Positions 53,301 through 60,878 of a stretch of DNA of 64,000 nt are shown here, in pieces. Source of the DNA: RGIG4034 sp045628945 (GTDB lineage Bacteria > Bacillota > Clostridia > Lachnospirales > Lachnospiraceae); contig JAZQQG010000024.1 in assembly GCA_045628945.1 (NCBI GenBank), positions 1 through 64,000 on the forward strand. Direction: 5' to 3'. A program made the translations under genes and the position numbers. The notes under the pieces are model-generated. The model made no database searches. It worked only from the letters and a program-made list of their open reading frames with translations, and was not told the origin of the DNA. Within the stretch, counting starts at the first letter, position 1, and each line of letters opens with the position of its first letter.

Positions 53301-53896
53301 TCCTCTTCCATGGGGATGTACTGAATATGGCTCTTTTTATTAATGCGAACCAGGAACTCATCGACATTGTGTTCGTTGCCGTAGACATTGCTCAGTCCGC
53401 GATATACCGTAAGGAACTGCTTATCGGTTCCGTTAAATACATTGGCAAATTCCGGGCGATAGAACAGCTTCACCGCCTCATCCCAATTTGTTTTGGCCAG
53501 ATTGGCGAAATGAAACAGGTTCTTAATGTTTCCGAGGGAAGACGAAAGCATATCATGCTCCATCATTGCCACAAAGGGAATATAATATTCTCCCTTATTC
53601 GAGATGATATGGAACTCCGCACGGAAGGTCTCGCCCTCGTCCAGACCGACACTGTTGAAGGTATAACGAAGAATCGTTGTATGCCCCGTAAACGTCTTAT
53701 TCTTGATTACAAGGCGATGATTCGTTGAAAGAACATATCCCTCTGCGCGCTCCGCTCCCACGCAGGTAATGGTAAATTCTCCTTCGTAGTTTTCACCCTT
53801 CGCTAACGTAATCTCGATTCGAGAACAGGAAAAGTCTAATGAGCCCGTCTCGTATTCGAATTTACCGTCGATATAGCGATCCAACATTGAGTTCAT
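50336..53896 (-). CDS. Giant DUF5717 family protein
   Basis: A 1186-residue protein I recognise as DUF5717, a Lachnospiraceae family of unknown function. The N-terminal part (about 1-330) is beta-rich with Ig-like strands (FSCSRIEITLAKGENYEGEF, AGRATITRNGWGYTKLYVE). The rest is helical with TPR-like repeats (for example MKTQLLLTEERVNEAKWML). No signal peptide or membrane helix. I chose the ATG at 53896, preceded by AAGGAG; 27 codons earlier there is no SD. It heads the four-gene unit with a promoter at 53977-54006. A scaffold role is plausible but unproven. Confidence 0.78.
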   Translation of the reverse strand: MNSMLDRYIDGKFEYETGSLDFSCSRIEITLAKGENYEGEFTITCVGAERAEGYVLSTNHRLVIKNKTFTGHTTILRYTFNSVGLDEGETFRAEFHIISNKGEYYIPFVAMMEHDMLSSSLGNIKNLFHFANLAKTNWDEAVKLFYRPEFANVFNGTDKQFLTVYRGLSNVYGNEHNVDEFLVRINKKSHIQYIPMEEEIRVDSPYGDSAGRATITRNGWGYTKLYVETEGDFLSVEKEELKDTDFLGNLCSFVYHIDGSKLHAGMNYGSIRLYNAGTETTIRFVVSGEQKKSLKATNRKRLRMLNAELIAMFLSYRMRKNNTEFWLKESARIVNEMLEIDETNLTGQLMKTQLLLTEERVNEAKWMLGNLEKALAEADASIEARCYYLYLTSLANREASHVNRVTEQVEDMYYLDETNWKVAWLLLYLKEEYSKNVYKRYEFLKNQCALGCSSPVIYVEALLVLMANPTLLTEISSFELAVLWYGAKNDALNPELVEQLKYLVSKTKGYEERLFEILKNCYLNHPEEELLEQIVNLCVAGNRTDYEAYQWYRKAVESKLRVTKLYEYYVMSLPEDFSEQLPRIVMLYFAYNSELDYRKKAVLYANILQYREDFPEILENYRETIDAFLVEQIRMGHINRELAYLYKNALVNNALSRENYRDFLPLLFTNLIHVNLERATDVILVYDKVCKEEVYPLDEEKKAYVPIYSNDYALLVQDADGNRYIGEEVMEIHKLLIPGKFLKDLPKEETANFGFDLYTCDPGKSNVSISEHNAEAYRRLYDSERLEETVRIEIGLKLMRYYFDKDCLTEGEELLMQFKPEQMSTKERAVCIRDFINRGLPDKAYEWICRYGTEPVDDATLVKLCSRMISRLDFEQDEALLELAYTSFKKGKYDEKMIKYLAEYYEGMAKDLRDIWQAARGFEIDTMALCERILLQILFTGAFVGQKEAIFEEYVKGGGRLLVQKAYLTSSAYEYFIHEKIVDEKIFLYLKKLYYRGENFHKGCRYAYIKYYAENREAIGEEERTLLGRFVNECLAEHVYFPFFKDLVHEVKEVQKGMNKTIIEYRSNPKVKAFIHYVLEREDEVGEYITEEMTNVYEGIFLKPFTLFFGEKLQYYITEVNDGEDELTQSDTIQIREFLENPEDSKYYMINDMMVAKTLKEHSTVDELLQEYYHRDALVDELFGLL

Positions 53897-53976
53897 GACC
53901 TTCTCCTTTCCGTTGCTCCATCCCTTGGAAATCCTGTTCTTCGGGCAAAAGAGCATACTTCTCCATAATCTTTTCA

Positions 53977-54006
53977 ATTATAACATTACCGGAGGGGAAT
54001 AAGCAA
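53977..54006 (-). promoter_or_regulatory. Promoter of the DUF5717-Hsp70-like unit
   Basis: On the minus strand, -35 TTGCTT (54006-54001) and an extended -10 TGT-TATAAT (TATAAT at 53982-53977) with an 18-base spacer. The -35 adjoins the terminator stem of the upstream gene. Confidence 0.6.
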
Positions 54007-54029
54007 GGGGAGGATACCGGTCCTCCCCT
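54006..54029 (-). terminator. Terminator of the hypothetical gene at 54116
   Basis: AGGGGAGGA (54006-54014) pairs perfectly with TCCTCCCCT (54021-54029). The minus-strand tail is TTGCTTATT. It lies 87 bases after the gene's stop. Confidence 0.65.
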
Positions 54030-54115
54030 GAAAAATTCATATATTTAGTATGTTTTTTTGCTTTTTATGTATTTGGTATACATTTTACAGACTTCGTACC
54101 ATCCGTTCTATTCTA

Positions 54116-54757
54116 TCACTTTTCCATCTTCGCCAGATAGCACGCATTCTCCAATGCCATGTAGAGCACCTCTTCTGCAGGTGCGACACGCATCGCATTT
54201 ATCAGGGCATTCTGCAATAGAATCCCAAAGAGAATTGGCTCCTCGCTCTTCTTCGTACAGTACTGCGACGTCATATGCTCATAGATACCGTCATAGCAGG
54301 CACGAACCTCGCCATACTCCTGTACCGGATCCATTTCATCCCAGATTCGATAGGTCGAATCTCCAACTTTTTCTGCTACCATTCCTGCAATCTGCGCATA
54401 GAAGGTCGCTCCGTCGGGCAACTCCTTTTCAGGATTCGCATGATGATATCCGCCGATGCAGAGTCCCAATACGCTATGGCTGCCTTCCGCAAGATACCGG
54501 TTCAGTGTATCCCCGAAGAGATATCTTCGTCCGTCAGTTCCTGTCACATACGCATTCTGCCGATCAGAAGAATTATAATTTCCGTCCCGAATTTCAGCGA
54601 CTGCAGCCTCATGGCAGGCAATTCCTGCTAAGCCGGAGGTATACTTCAGTACCTTACGGATGTCGACGCCACGTTCCGTACTGAACATCTTAAGGAACAT
54701 CTGATACATCGGGCCGGCACCGGTCACCAGGCGACGAATGGTTTCATCATTCACCAT
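54116..54757 (-). CDS. Hypothetical protein
   Basis: A 213-residue soluble protein I do not recognise. It is helix-rich, with AGIACHEAAVAEIRD near the middle and DGRRYLFGDTLNRYLAE, which recur in my memory of Lachnospiraceae hypothetical proteins. There is no signal peptide or membrane helix. GGAG lies 12 bases before the ATG. It follows the FruK-like kinase by 83 bases on the same strand and ends before a hairpin terminator. Confidence 0.55.
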   Translation of the reverse strand: MVNDETIRRLVTGAGPMYQMFLKMFSTERGVDIRKVLKYTSGLAGIACHEAAVAEIRDGNYNSSDRQNAYVTGTDGRRYLFGDTLNRYLAEGSHSVLGLCIGGYHHANPEKELPDGATFYAQIAGMVAEKVGDSTYRIWDEMDPVQEYGEVRACYDGIYEHMTSQYCTKKSEEPILFGILLQNALINAMRVAPAEEVLYMALENACYLAKMEK

Positions 54758-54840
54758 AGAAGCGGACGTCTCCTTTCTTCCGTTTTTCTCAATCTCTATC
54801 CACTGTTCTGCCGCGATACCTTCTCCGCAGAAATGTAATC

Positions 54841-55713
54841 TTACAATAAAGTTACTTCTCGCGCCATCCGCAACACTTCTTCAAGCGGGCCGGGTTTCGT
54901 CCCTTCCGTCATCACCGCAGCACTTCCGCTGGCAACAGCAATCGCGCCTACGGCACGTCTCTTCTCCGCAGTCGACAGATCACCGCCTTGCCCAACCATC
55001 CCATATAGGAATCCTGCTACCATGGCATCTCCGGCGCCTACCGTCGAACGGACCGTTACCTCAGGAGCCGCATACGTGAGCGTCTCTTGTGAAAAGATCA
55101 TCTCGGCCCCATCAGCGCCCTTTGATATGATAATGACACCGTTGTCATAACCTTTGAAATCCGCATGGTTACTGAGATAATCCCATTCTTCCTCATTCGG
55201 TTTCGCATAATCCGGCCCCGCTGCCATCCCAAGGCGAAGCGCTTCCTTCGAGGTATCTAAAAACACCTTCACCTCACGCTCATGAAGCAGTCCGATCATC
55301 TTCGCATACCAGTCACTCGGTACCGAAGCAGGCATCGAACCGGACAAAATTACATAGTCTCCAACGCCCGCAAGGGAGAGAACTTTCGCCTCTATTTGCC
55401 GTAACTCCTCGTCGGTAATCACCGGCCCCGGCTCATTGGCTTCCGTGGTGTGACCGTCTCGGTCAACACTCTTAATATTGGTTCTGGTACTTCCCTGAAT
55501 CCTCGTAAAGTCGTGGGCGATACCAAGCGCATCCAATTCTCTGATCAGAATCGCACCGCTCTCTCCACCTACCGGCCCAAGGGCCAGGTTCGGAATTCCA
55601 TATGCAGTTAGACACTTGGACACATTAATTCCCTTGCCACCCGGATCCAAGACCTCATGGTCCTCATATATCGTGCGGTCCAGCGCAGGATTCATCGTTA
55701 CTGAATATATCAT
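54841..55713 (-). CDS. 1-phosphofructokinase family sugar kinase (PfkB superfamily)
   Basis: A 290-residue PfkB-type kinase, closest to 1-phosphofructokinase/tagatose-6-phosphate kinase. MNPALDRTI, GGKGINVSKCL and the catalytic VGAGDAMVAGF are present; SGSMPASVPSDWY is typical of this group. It would phosphorylate fructose-1-phosphate or a related sugar phosphate for glycolysis. No fructose PTS (fruA) or fruR adjoins, so the substrate cannot be fixed. It follows htpG by 28 bases on the same strand. Confidence 0.85.
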   Translation of the reverse strand: MIYSVTMNPALDRTIYEDHEVLDPGGKGINVSKCLTAYGIPNLALGPVGGESGAILIRELDALGIAHDFTRIQGSTRTNIKSVDRDGHTTEANEPGPVITDEELRQIEAKVLSLAGVGDYVILSGSMPASVPSDWYAKMIGLLHEREVKVFLDTSKEALRLGMAAGPDYAKPNEEEWDYLSNHADFKGYDNGVIIISKGADGAEMIFSQETLTYAAPEVTVRSTVGAGDAMVAGFLYGMVGQGGDLSTAEKRRAVGAIAVASGSAAVMTEGTKPGPLEEVLRMAREVTLL

Positions 55714-55741
55714 CTTCCGTCTTTCTGCGTCGCCTATCGTT

Positions 55742-57718
55742 CTATTCCGCCATCAACATCATCATAATCTTGTTACTTCTGGCCACGAACTTGCTCATGG
55801 CTTCCGCATCCAGAGGCGCCTGCTGTAACAATGCCAGATCATACAGCTGCTCACATACCATCTGGGTATTCTCGCCATCCTTATGCTCCAGCACATACTG
55901 TACCAGCTTATGATTGGAATTCAGTACCAACGTCTGTCCTTCCTTCGCCATGGGGCCCATATCAAAACCGTTCTTCGCATACATACGCATCATATCCTGC
56001 ATACGACGGGTCTCCTCGGACAAGGTTACGATTGCGGAGATGTCCTTATTCTTAAGTTTCTCCACCTTAACGGTAATATTATCCTTTTTAATTGCCTTCT
56101 TGAAGATTTCTTCCATCGACTTGGTGGCTTCAGCAAGTTCTTCCTCTGCCTTCTTTCCGGTCTTGGCGCGGAAAACATCCGTCAGATCCGCATCGATTCG
56201 TGCAAAATGAATTCCTTCATTTTTTGCTTCCAACTGGGAGATGAACGGCTGGTCGATATTGTCCGGTAAGAGTACCGCATCCATTCCGGCCTTCTTAAAC
56301 ATGGCAATATACTGGCTCTGCTGCTTCTCATCCGTCACATAGTAAATCGTCTTATTCTTTTCCTCGGTAGTCTCCTGTGTCTCTGCGTAATCGTCCACAA
56401 CCTCTGCCTGTACGGTGTTTCCGTTTTCATCGACCGCCTTTACCTCGGCATCCTCCTCGGTATCCACAGGCTTCACCTCCAGACATTCCGGCAGGGTCAG
56501 GTAATTACCGTCGAGGTTCTTGAAAAGAATATAATCGGTCATCTTTTCACAGAACTTATCATCCTTTAAGCATCCGTATTTAATGAACGGACTTAAATCC
56601 GTCCAATATTTCTCATAGTTCTCCTTATCGGTCTTGCACATACCGGAGAGCTTATCTGCCACCTTCTTGGAGATATAATCGGAGATTTTCTTCACAAAGC
56701 CGTCATTCTGCAGAGCACTTCTGGAGACGTTCAGCGGAAGATCCGGGCAATCAATGACTCCCTTCAGAAGGAGCAGGAATTCCGGAATCACCTCTTTGAT
56801 ATTGTCTGCAATGAACACCTGATTATTGTAAAGCTTAATGGTTCCCTCAATCGACTCATACTCCATATTAATCTTGGGGAAATACAGAATACCCTTCAGA
56901 TTGAAAGGATAATCCATATTCAGATGGATCCAGAACAGAGGCTCCTTGTAGTCATTGAATACCTTGCGGTAGAAGGCAAGATAGTCCTCCTTGCTGCACT
57001 CACTGGGAGACTTCACCCACAGAGGATTCGTGTCGTTAATCGGCTCTTCGGGAAGAATATTCCCATCCTTATCCTTCTTCGGCTCCTCACCGTTCTTCTT
57101 CACATAGATCTCGGTCGGCATAAAAGAACAATACTTCTTAATTACTTCCTTCGCCTTATACTCATTGCAGAACTGCAGGCAATCCTCGTTCATGAACAGG
57201 GTAATCTTCGTACCAACCTCTGCCTTGTCACCGTCGCTCATTTCGAACTCGGTACCACCGTCGCACTCCCAATGAACCGCCTTCGCGCCGGCCTTGTAGG
57301 ACAGGGTATCGATATGCACCTCATCGGCCACCATAAATGCCGAATAGAAGCCCAGACCGAAATGGCCGATAATCTGATCGTCTCCGGCCTTATCCTTGTA
57401 TTTTTCGATAAAGTCCGTCGCACCGGAGAACGCAATCTGGTTAATGTACTCATTTACCTCGTCCGCAGTCATACCAAGACCGTTATCCATAAAGGTTAAG
57501 GTCTTCTTTTCGGGATCGCAGATGACATCCACTCTTCCTTTGTAATCATCTGCCAACTCTGCTTCACTCATGAGGCTTAATTTTTTAAGTTTGGTAATTG
57601 CATCGCATCCGTTACTGATTAATTCGCGGTAGAAAATGTCGTGGTCCGAATAGAGCCACTTCTTGATAATCGGGAAAATATTCTCGCTGTTAATTGATAA
57701 ACTTCCTTTGGTTGCCAT
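55742..57718 (-). CDS. htpG: Molecular chaperone HtpG (Hsp90)
   Basis: A 658-residue bacterial Hsp90. The N-terminal ATP domain has NGCDAI, DNGLGMTADEV and GHFGLGFYSAFMVAD; middle-domain features include RNVSRSALQND-like LPLNVSRSALQND; the C-terminus is complete. An acidic insert (about 415-450, VDTEEDAEVKAVDENGN) is longer than in E. coli HtpG, as in other clostridia. It acts in protein folding and stress response. It follows the PrsA-like gene by 59 bases and precedes the FruK-like gene by 28. No CIRCE element is visible. Confidence 0.96.
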   Translation of the reverse strand: MATKGSLSINSENIFPIIKKWLYSDHDIFYRELISNGCDAITKLKKLSLMSEAELADDYKGRVDVICDPEKKTLTFMDNGLGMTADEVNEYINQIAFSGATDFIEKYKDKAGDDQIIGHFGLGFYSAFMVADEVHIDTLSYKAGAKAVHWECDGGTEFEMSDGDKAEVGTKITLFMNEDCLQFCNEYKAKEVIKKYCSFMPTEIYVKKNGEEPKKDKDGNILPEEPINDTNPLWVKSPSECSKEDYLAFYRKVFNDYKEPLFWIHLNMDYPFNLKGILYFPKINMEYESIEGTIKLYNNQVFIADNIKEVIPEFLLLLKGVIDCPDLPLNVSRSALQNDGFVKKISDYISKKVADKLSGMCKTDKENYEKYWTDLSPFIKYGCLKDDKFCEKMTDYILFKNLDGNYLTLPECLEVKPVDTEEDAEVKAVDENGNTVQAEVVDDYAETQETTEEKNKTIYYVTDEKQQSQYIAMFKKAGMDAVLLPDNIDQPFISQLEAKNEGIHFARIDADLTDVFRAKTGKKAEEELAEATKSMEEIFKKAIKKDNITVKVEKLKNKDISAIVTLSEETRRMQDMMRMYAKNGFDMGPMAKEGQTLVLNSNHKLVQYVLEHKDGENTQMVCEQLYDLALLQQAPLDAEAMSKFVARSNKIMMMLMAE

Positions 57719-57777
57719 GTTTTTTTGTACTTCCTTTCCTTGTCAAAATCTATATCATAGCGTTACGCGCGTTATGG

Positions 57778-58857
57778 TCATTTCTGTCCGCACCACTCTT
57801 CATACTTGGTAAAAAAGGATTCGGTGAGGTATCCGCCCTTCTCGGGGATGGTAATGTTCTTCCACAGTTCGTCATTGAAGGCCATGTTTAAGCCGGTGGC
57901 AAACTCATCGTATCGGGTCAGAAAGGTCTGCTCTCTGGCCTCTTCAATCAGGATTTTCTTACGTGCATCTGTCTCGTTGCGGTTGAAGGCATCGACGCAA
58001 AGAAGAATGCAATACCCTTCCTCGCAATCGAAAATCTCGCTGATTTCACCGGTTCCCAGATTAAAGGCCGCTTTCTCGAAGTTCTCATCCCGTTCGCCCT
58101 TCGCCACTGAAAGCAGATCCGTCTCCGATTCATCAAAATCCGCAGCCACCGAAACGAAATCCTCTCCATCGTTCAGTCTGGTCTGTGCCTCCAGAATCTT
58201 CTTATAGAGATCAATCTTAATCTCGGTTCCGTACTCCTGACGTACCCCCTCAAGATCCCGGTAATACTTCTTAATCAGAATCTGTCGAAGGGTCACCACC
58301 CGGGCCTCATCGTCGCTGATTTCCGGAGTTGCTTCGTCTACAATGACCCGATGCGTCTTATCGGCCAGGGCATATTCATAGAACATCCCATAGACCAAAG
58401 TCTCATTCAGTCCAAGAGTCTCAATCGCCTCGGAGGACAGGGAATTCCAATAGCTTTCCGCCGCCGCTTCGACATTTTCGGTCTCGGTCTCATCTAAGGT
58501 AATTCCTGCGTCTGCCGCCAGAAGATTTAAGGTTTTTACGCGGGACAGCCTTGCAAGCGCATTCTCTTTTAACTGGTCCCGAAGGGTCACGCCTCCGGCT
58601 TCCACGTCAAAAATACTTTCTCCGTAGACTGCCTCATACTGATTCATCGAATCCAACAGGTAGATATAGAATTCACTCTTTTTGCCGTCCAAAGAGCCCA
58701 CGCGGAACAGCTCTCCCGGCTCAAAGCCCATGGTGAACACGATTCTTGTCTTCGAGCAGGATCGAAAGCCGCCAAACCCGCAGCCCGCAAGCTGGAAGCA
58801 CAGAATCAGCAGAAGTGCTGCCATGCGTACCTTCAAACGTCTTGATTGGCTTTTCAT
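57778..58857 (-). CDS. PrsA-like peptidyl-prolyl isomerase lipoprotein
   Basis: A 359-residue predicted lipoprotein (lipobox LAGC, cysteine 26). An N-terminal SurA/PrsA-like chaperone region (about 45-175) is followed by a parvulin/PpiC-like domain (about 185-300, LRQILIKKYYRDLEG, FVSVAADFDES, GEISEIFDCEEGYCILLC). PrsA lipoproteins fold secreted proteins on the outer face of the membrane. Its start overlaps the PHP gene stop by one base (TAATG), showing coupling. It precedes htpG, giving a small protein-folding cluster. Confidence 0.82.
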   Translation of the reverse strand: MKSQSRRLKVRMAALLLILCFQLAGCGFGGFRSCSKTRIVFTMGFEPGELFRVGSLDGKKSEFYIYLLDSMNQYEAVYGESIFDVEAGGVTLRDQLKENALARLSRVKTLNLLAADAGITLDETETENVEAAAESYWNSLSSEAIETLGLNETLVYGMFYEYALADKTHRVIVDEATPEISDDEARVVTLRQILIKKYYRDLEGVRQEYGTEIKIDLYKKILEAQTRLNDGEDFVSVAADFDESETDLLSVAKGERDENFEKAAFNLGTGEISEIFDCEEGYCILLCVDAFNRNETDARKKILIEEAREQTFLTRYDEFATGLNMAFNDELWKNITIPEKGGYLTESFFTKYEEWCGQK

Positions 58858-59597
58858 TATTTCAATCCCTCATTTCCGGATAAAAGAACATAATCTTCCC
58901 GACCGATTACGGCCTGAATGTAGTCCGCAGGGGTCTCCAAACGATGTTTGAAGGCCATGCCGCCAAGCAAAAGGTCCGTGGAATGAACATCGCTTCCCGC
59001 CGTCATGGGAAGATCATAGGTCTGCGCATAAAGATGCGCCTGCAGATCAAAATTCGGATTGTTATGGGAACGACTCTTGGCACTCACATGCGCCGCATTC
59101 ATTCCCTCAATTCCGTCTACATGGTGCGGATAGAGTCTTAGGCACGGAATGTAGGTCTCATCCCGGAACGGATGGGCCTGGATTACCATACCGCCGCTTT
59201 TCTTCACGAGTTCGTACTGGTCCTCAATGGAAATTCCGCGAAGCTCCGGATGGGCGAGCAGCCATTCCTTATCCAAACCGTATACAAGGAATTCCGTTGC
59301 ATTGAAACCGGCCTCCCAGCCAAAGAACACCTGAATACCGATGCGGTCTCCCTCTGCCTTGGCATCCTCATAGCCTTTGCAGTAGCCTTCGACCCATTCC
59401 TCCCAGGGAAGGCTTTGATCCACTGCGGTATTTCCTCCGACGAAATGGTCCGTTACGAAGAACCCGGCATACCCGGCTGCCTTTAAGGCCCTCGCCATCT
59501 CCGCCCCCGTGTTGTGTCCACAGGCGCTTCCCTGATTCGTGTGCAGGTGTGTCTCATATACAAAAGGGTATTCCGGATTAATAATCAAACGATCCAT
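58857..59597 (-). CDS. PHP-domain phosphoesterase
   Basis: A 246-residue PHP protein. ETHLHTN gives the H17-x-H19 metal motif, then VTDHF, a central GWEAGFN glutamate, QAHPFRDE and GSDVHS. These are the metal ligands of a trinuclear PHP site. Such proteins hydrolyse phosphoesters (histidinol phosphate, nucleoside 3',5'-bisphosphates and others); substrate not inferable. The SD AAGGAG is good. It is divergent from the GGDEF gene at 59709 and overlaps the PrsA-like gene by one base. Confidence 0.85.
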   Translation of the reverse strand: MDRLIINPEYPFVYETHLHTNQGSACGHNTGAEMARALKAAGYAGFFVTDHFVGGNTAVDQSLPWEEWVEGYCKGYEDAKAEGDRIGIQVFFGWEAGFNATEFLVYGLDKEWLLAHPELRGISIEDQYELVKKSGGMVIQAHPFRDETYIPCLRLYPHHVDGIEGMNAAHVSAKSRSHNNPNFDLQAHLYAQTYDLPMTAGSDVHSTDLLLGGMAFKHRLETPADYIQAVIGREDYVLLSGNEGLK

Positions 59598-59669
59598 TCC
59601 TCTGCTCCTTTTCTCTTCCTTTGGGTCCTGTTATGACCGTAAAAAATTATATCATTTTTAACAAGAAAA

Positions 59670-59678
59670 TGCTATAAT
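59670..59678 (+). promoter_or_regulatory. Extended -10 promoter of the GGDEF gene
   Basis: TGCTATAAT at 59670-59678 is a TGn-extended consensus -10 (TATAAT at 59673-59678). No clear -35. The start codon is 31 bases downstream. Confidence 0.6.
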
Positions 59679-59708
59679 GTAAAAGAATATGATATACGGG
59701 GGTATACC

Positions 59709-60803
59709 ATGGCAAACAAAAAACCAAATTCCATTATGAGCTTCATTATGCAGGACGTTCAGAGTGAATCCGAGACCAAGGAATTGGCCGTACTGATTCG
59801 TATTCTGGATTGCTTCTTTGCCATCTATTTCGTAATAACGGCAGCAATGGTTGCCTATATGGAGCATTACACCTTCAGTCTGGTGCTCATCTTTGCGGTC
59901 GGCATTCTGACCGGCTCCTTCATCTGTACCTACGAGAACCGGACCCAGATTGCCTTACATCTTTTCAACGTCTGCGTCGTGCTTACCACCTGTTACATGA
60001 CAATTGCAATCGGTTATTCCACCGAATACCATTTGTTAACGCTGTTAACCATTCTGTTAACCTTCTTCAACCTTCGCCAGACCATGCGCTATAAGCTGGT
60101 TCATTCTGCGTTGGTTTTCGTCATTGTCATTGCGCAGTCTCTCTATGCAAGCTACCATCCGGTTATTCATTTACGCGGTCAGGGAATTGTCACTCCGCTG
60201 TTAATCCTGAATATCACTTTAATGGCGCTCTGCATCGTAACCATGTCCTTCTTCTTCAGTTCCAAGTTCACGCAGTCTGAAGAAAAGATTATGCAGTACA
60301 ACAAGAAACTGATTCGTATGGCTTCCATTGATACACTGACCGGCCTCTACAACCGTCGTCATATGAATGATCATTTGAAGGAAATGGCCCAGGCGGCCCT
60401 TCGTAACAACAAGTCCTTCTTCATTGCCATCGCCGATGTCGATCTCTTCAAATCCATTAACGATACCTACGGACACGACACCGGTGACTACGTACTGACA
60501 ACGCTTGCGGGAATGTTCCAGGAGTTCATGGAGAACCGCGGAACCATTGCCCGTTGGGGTGGTGAAGAGTTCTTATTCGTTTTTGACAGTGAGAACCAGA
60601 ACATCGTCTATGCCGACTTAGAGCAGTTGCGTAAAAAGATTGCCGCTTTCCCCTTCCAGTTTAAGGAGCACAATTTCAACGTATCCATGACCTTCGGTAT
60701 GGAGGAATTCGATGAGCACATCGGCGTTGAGACTACCATCTCCCGTGCCGATACCAAGCTCTACCAGGGCAAAGAGAACGGCCGTAATCAGGTTGTAAAA
60801 TAA
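59709..60803 (+). CDS. Diguanylate cyclase (six-helix membrane protein)
   Basis: A 364-residue protein with six hydrophobic helices (about 28-185) and a cytoplasmic GGDEF domain (about 200-360), active-site GGEEF at 284-288. There is no RxxD inhibitory site in front (MENRGTIARW), so product feedback is probably lacking. It makes cyclic di-GMP. The SD GGGGG lies six bases before the ATG. The HD-GYP phosphodiesterase gene follows 75 bases downstream on the same strand, a natural cyclase-phosphodiesterase pair. Confidence 0.9.
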   Translation: MANKKPNSIMSFIMQDVQSESETKELAVLIRILDCFFAIYFVITAAMVAYMEHYTFSLVLIFAVGILTGSFICTYENRTQIALHLFNVCVVLTTCYMTIAIGYSTEYHLLTLLTILLTFFNLRQTMRYKLVHSALVFVIVIAQSLYASYHPVIHLRGQGIVTPLLILNITLMALCIVTMSFFFSSKFTQSEEKIMQYNKKLIRMASIDTLTGLYNRRHMNDHLKEMAQAALRNNKSFFIAIADVDLFKSINDTYGHDTGDYVLTTLAGMFQEFMENRGTIARWGGEEFLFVFDSENQNIVYADLEQLRKKIAAFPFQFKEHNFNVSMTFGMEEFDEHIGVETTISRADTKLYQGKENGRNQVVK

Positions 60804-60878
60804 ACCGAATTCTGTTTGTGTTTCCGTTTCCAATGAATCAGACAACTCATGTAACCATCCACCTATGAGGATATCACC

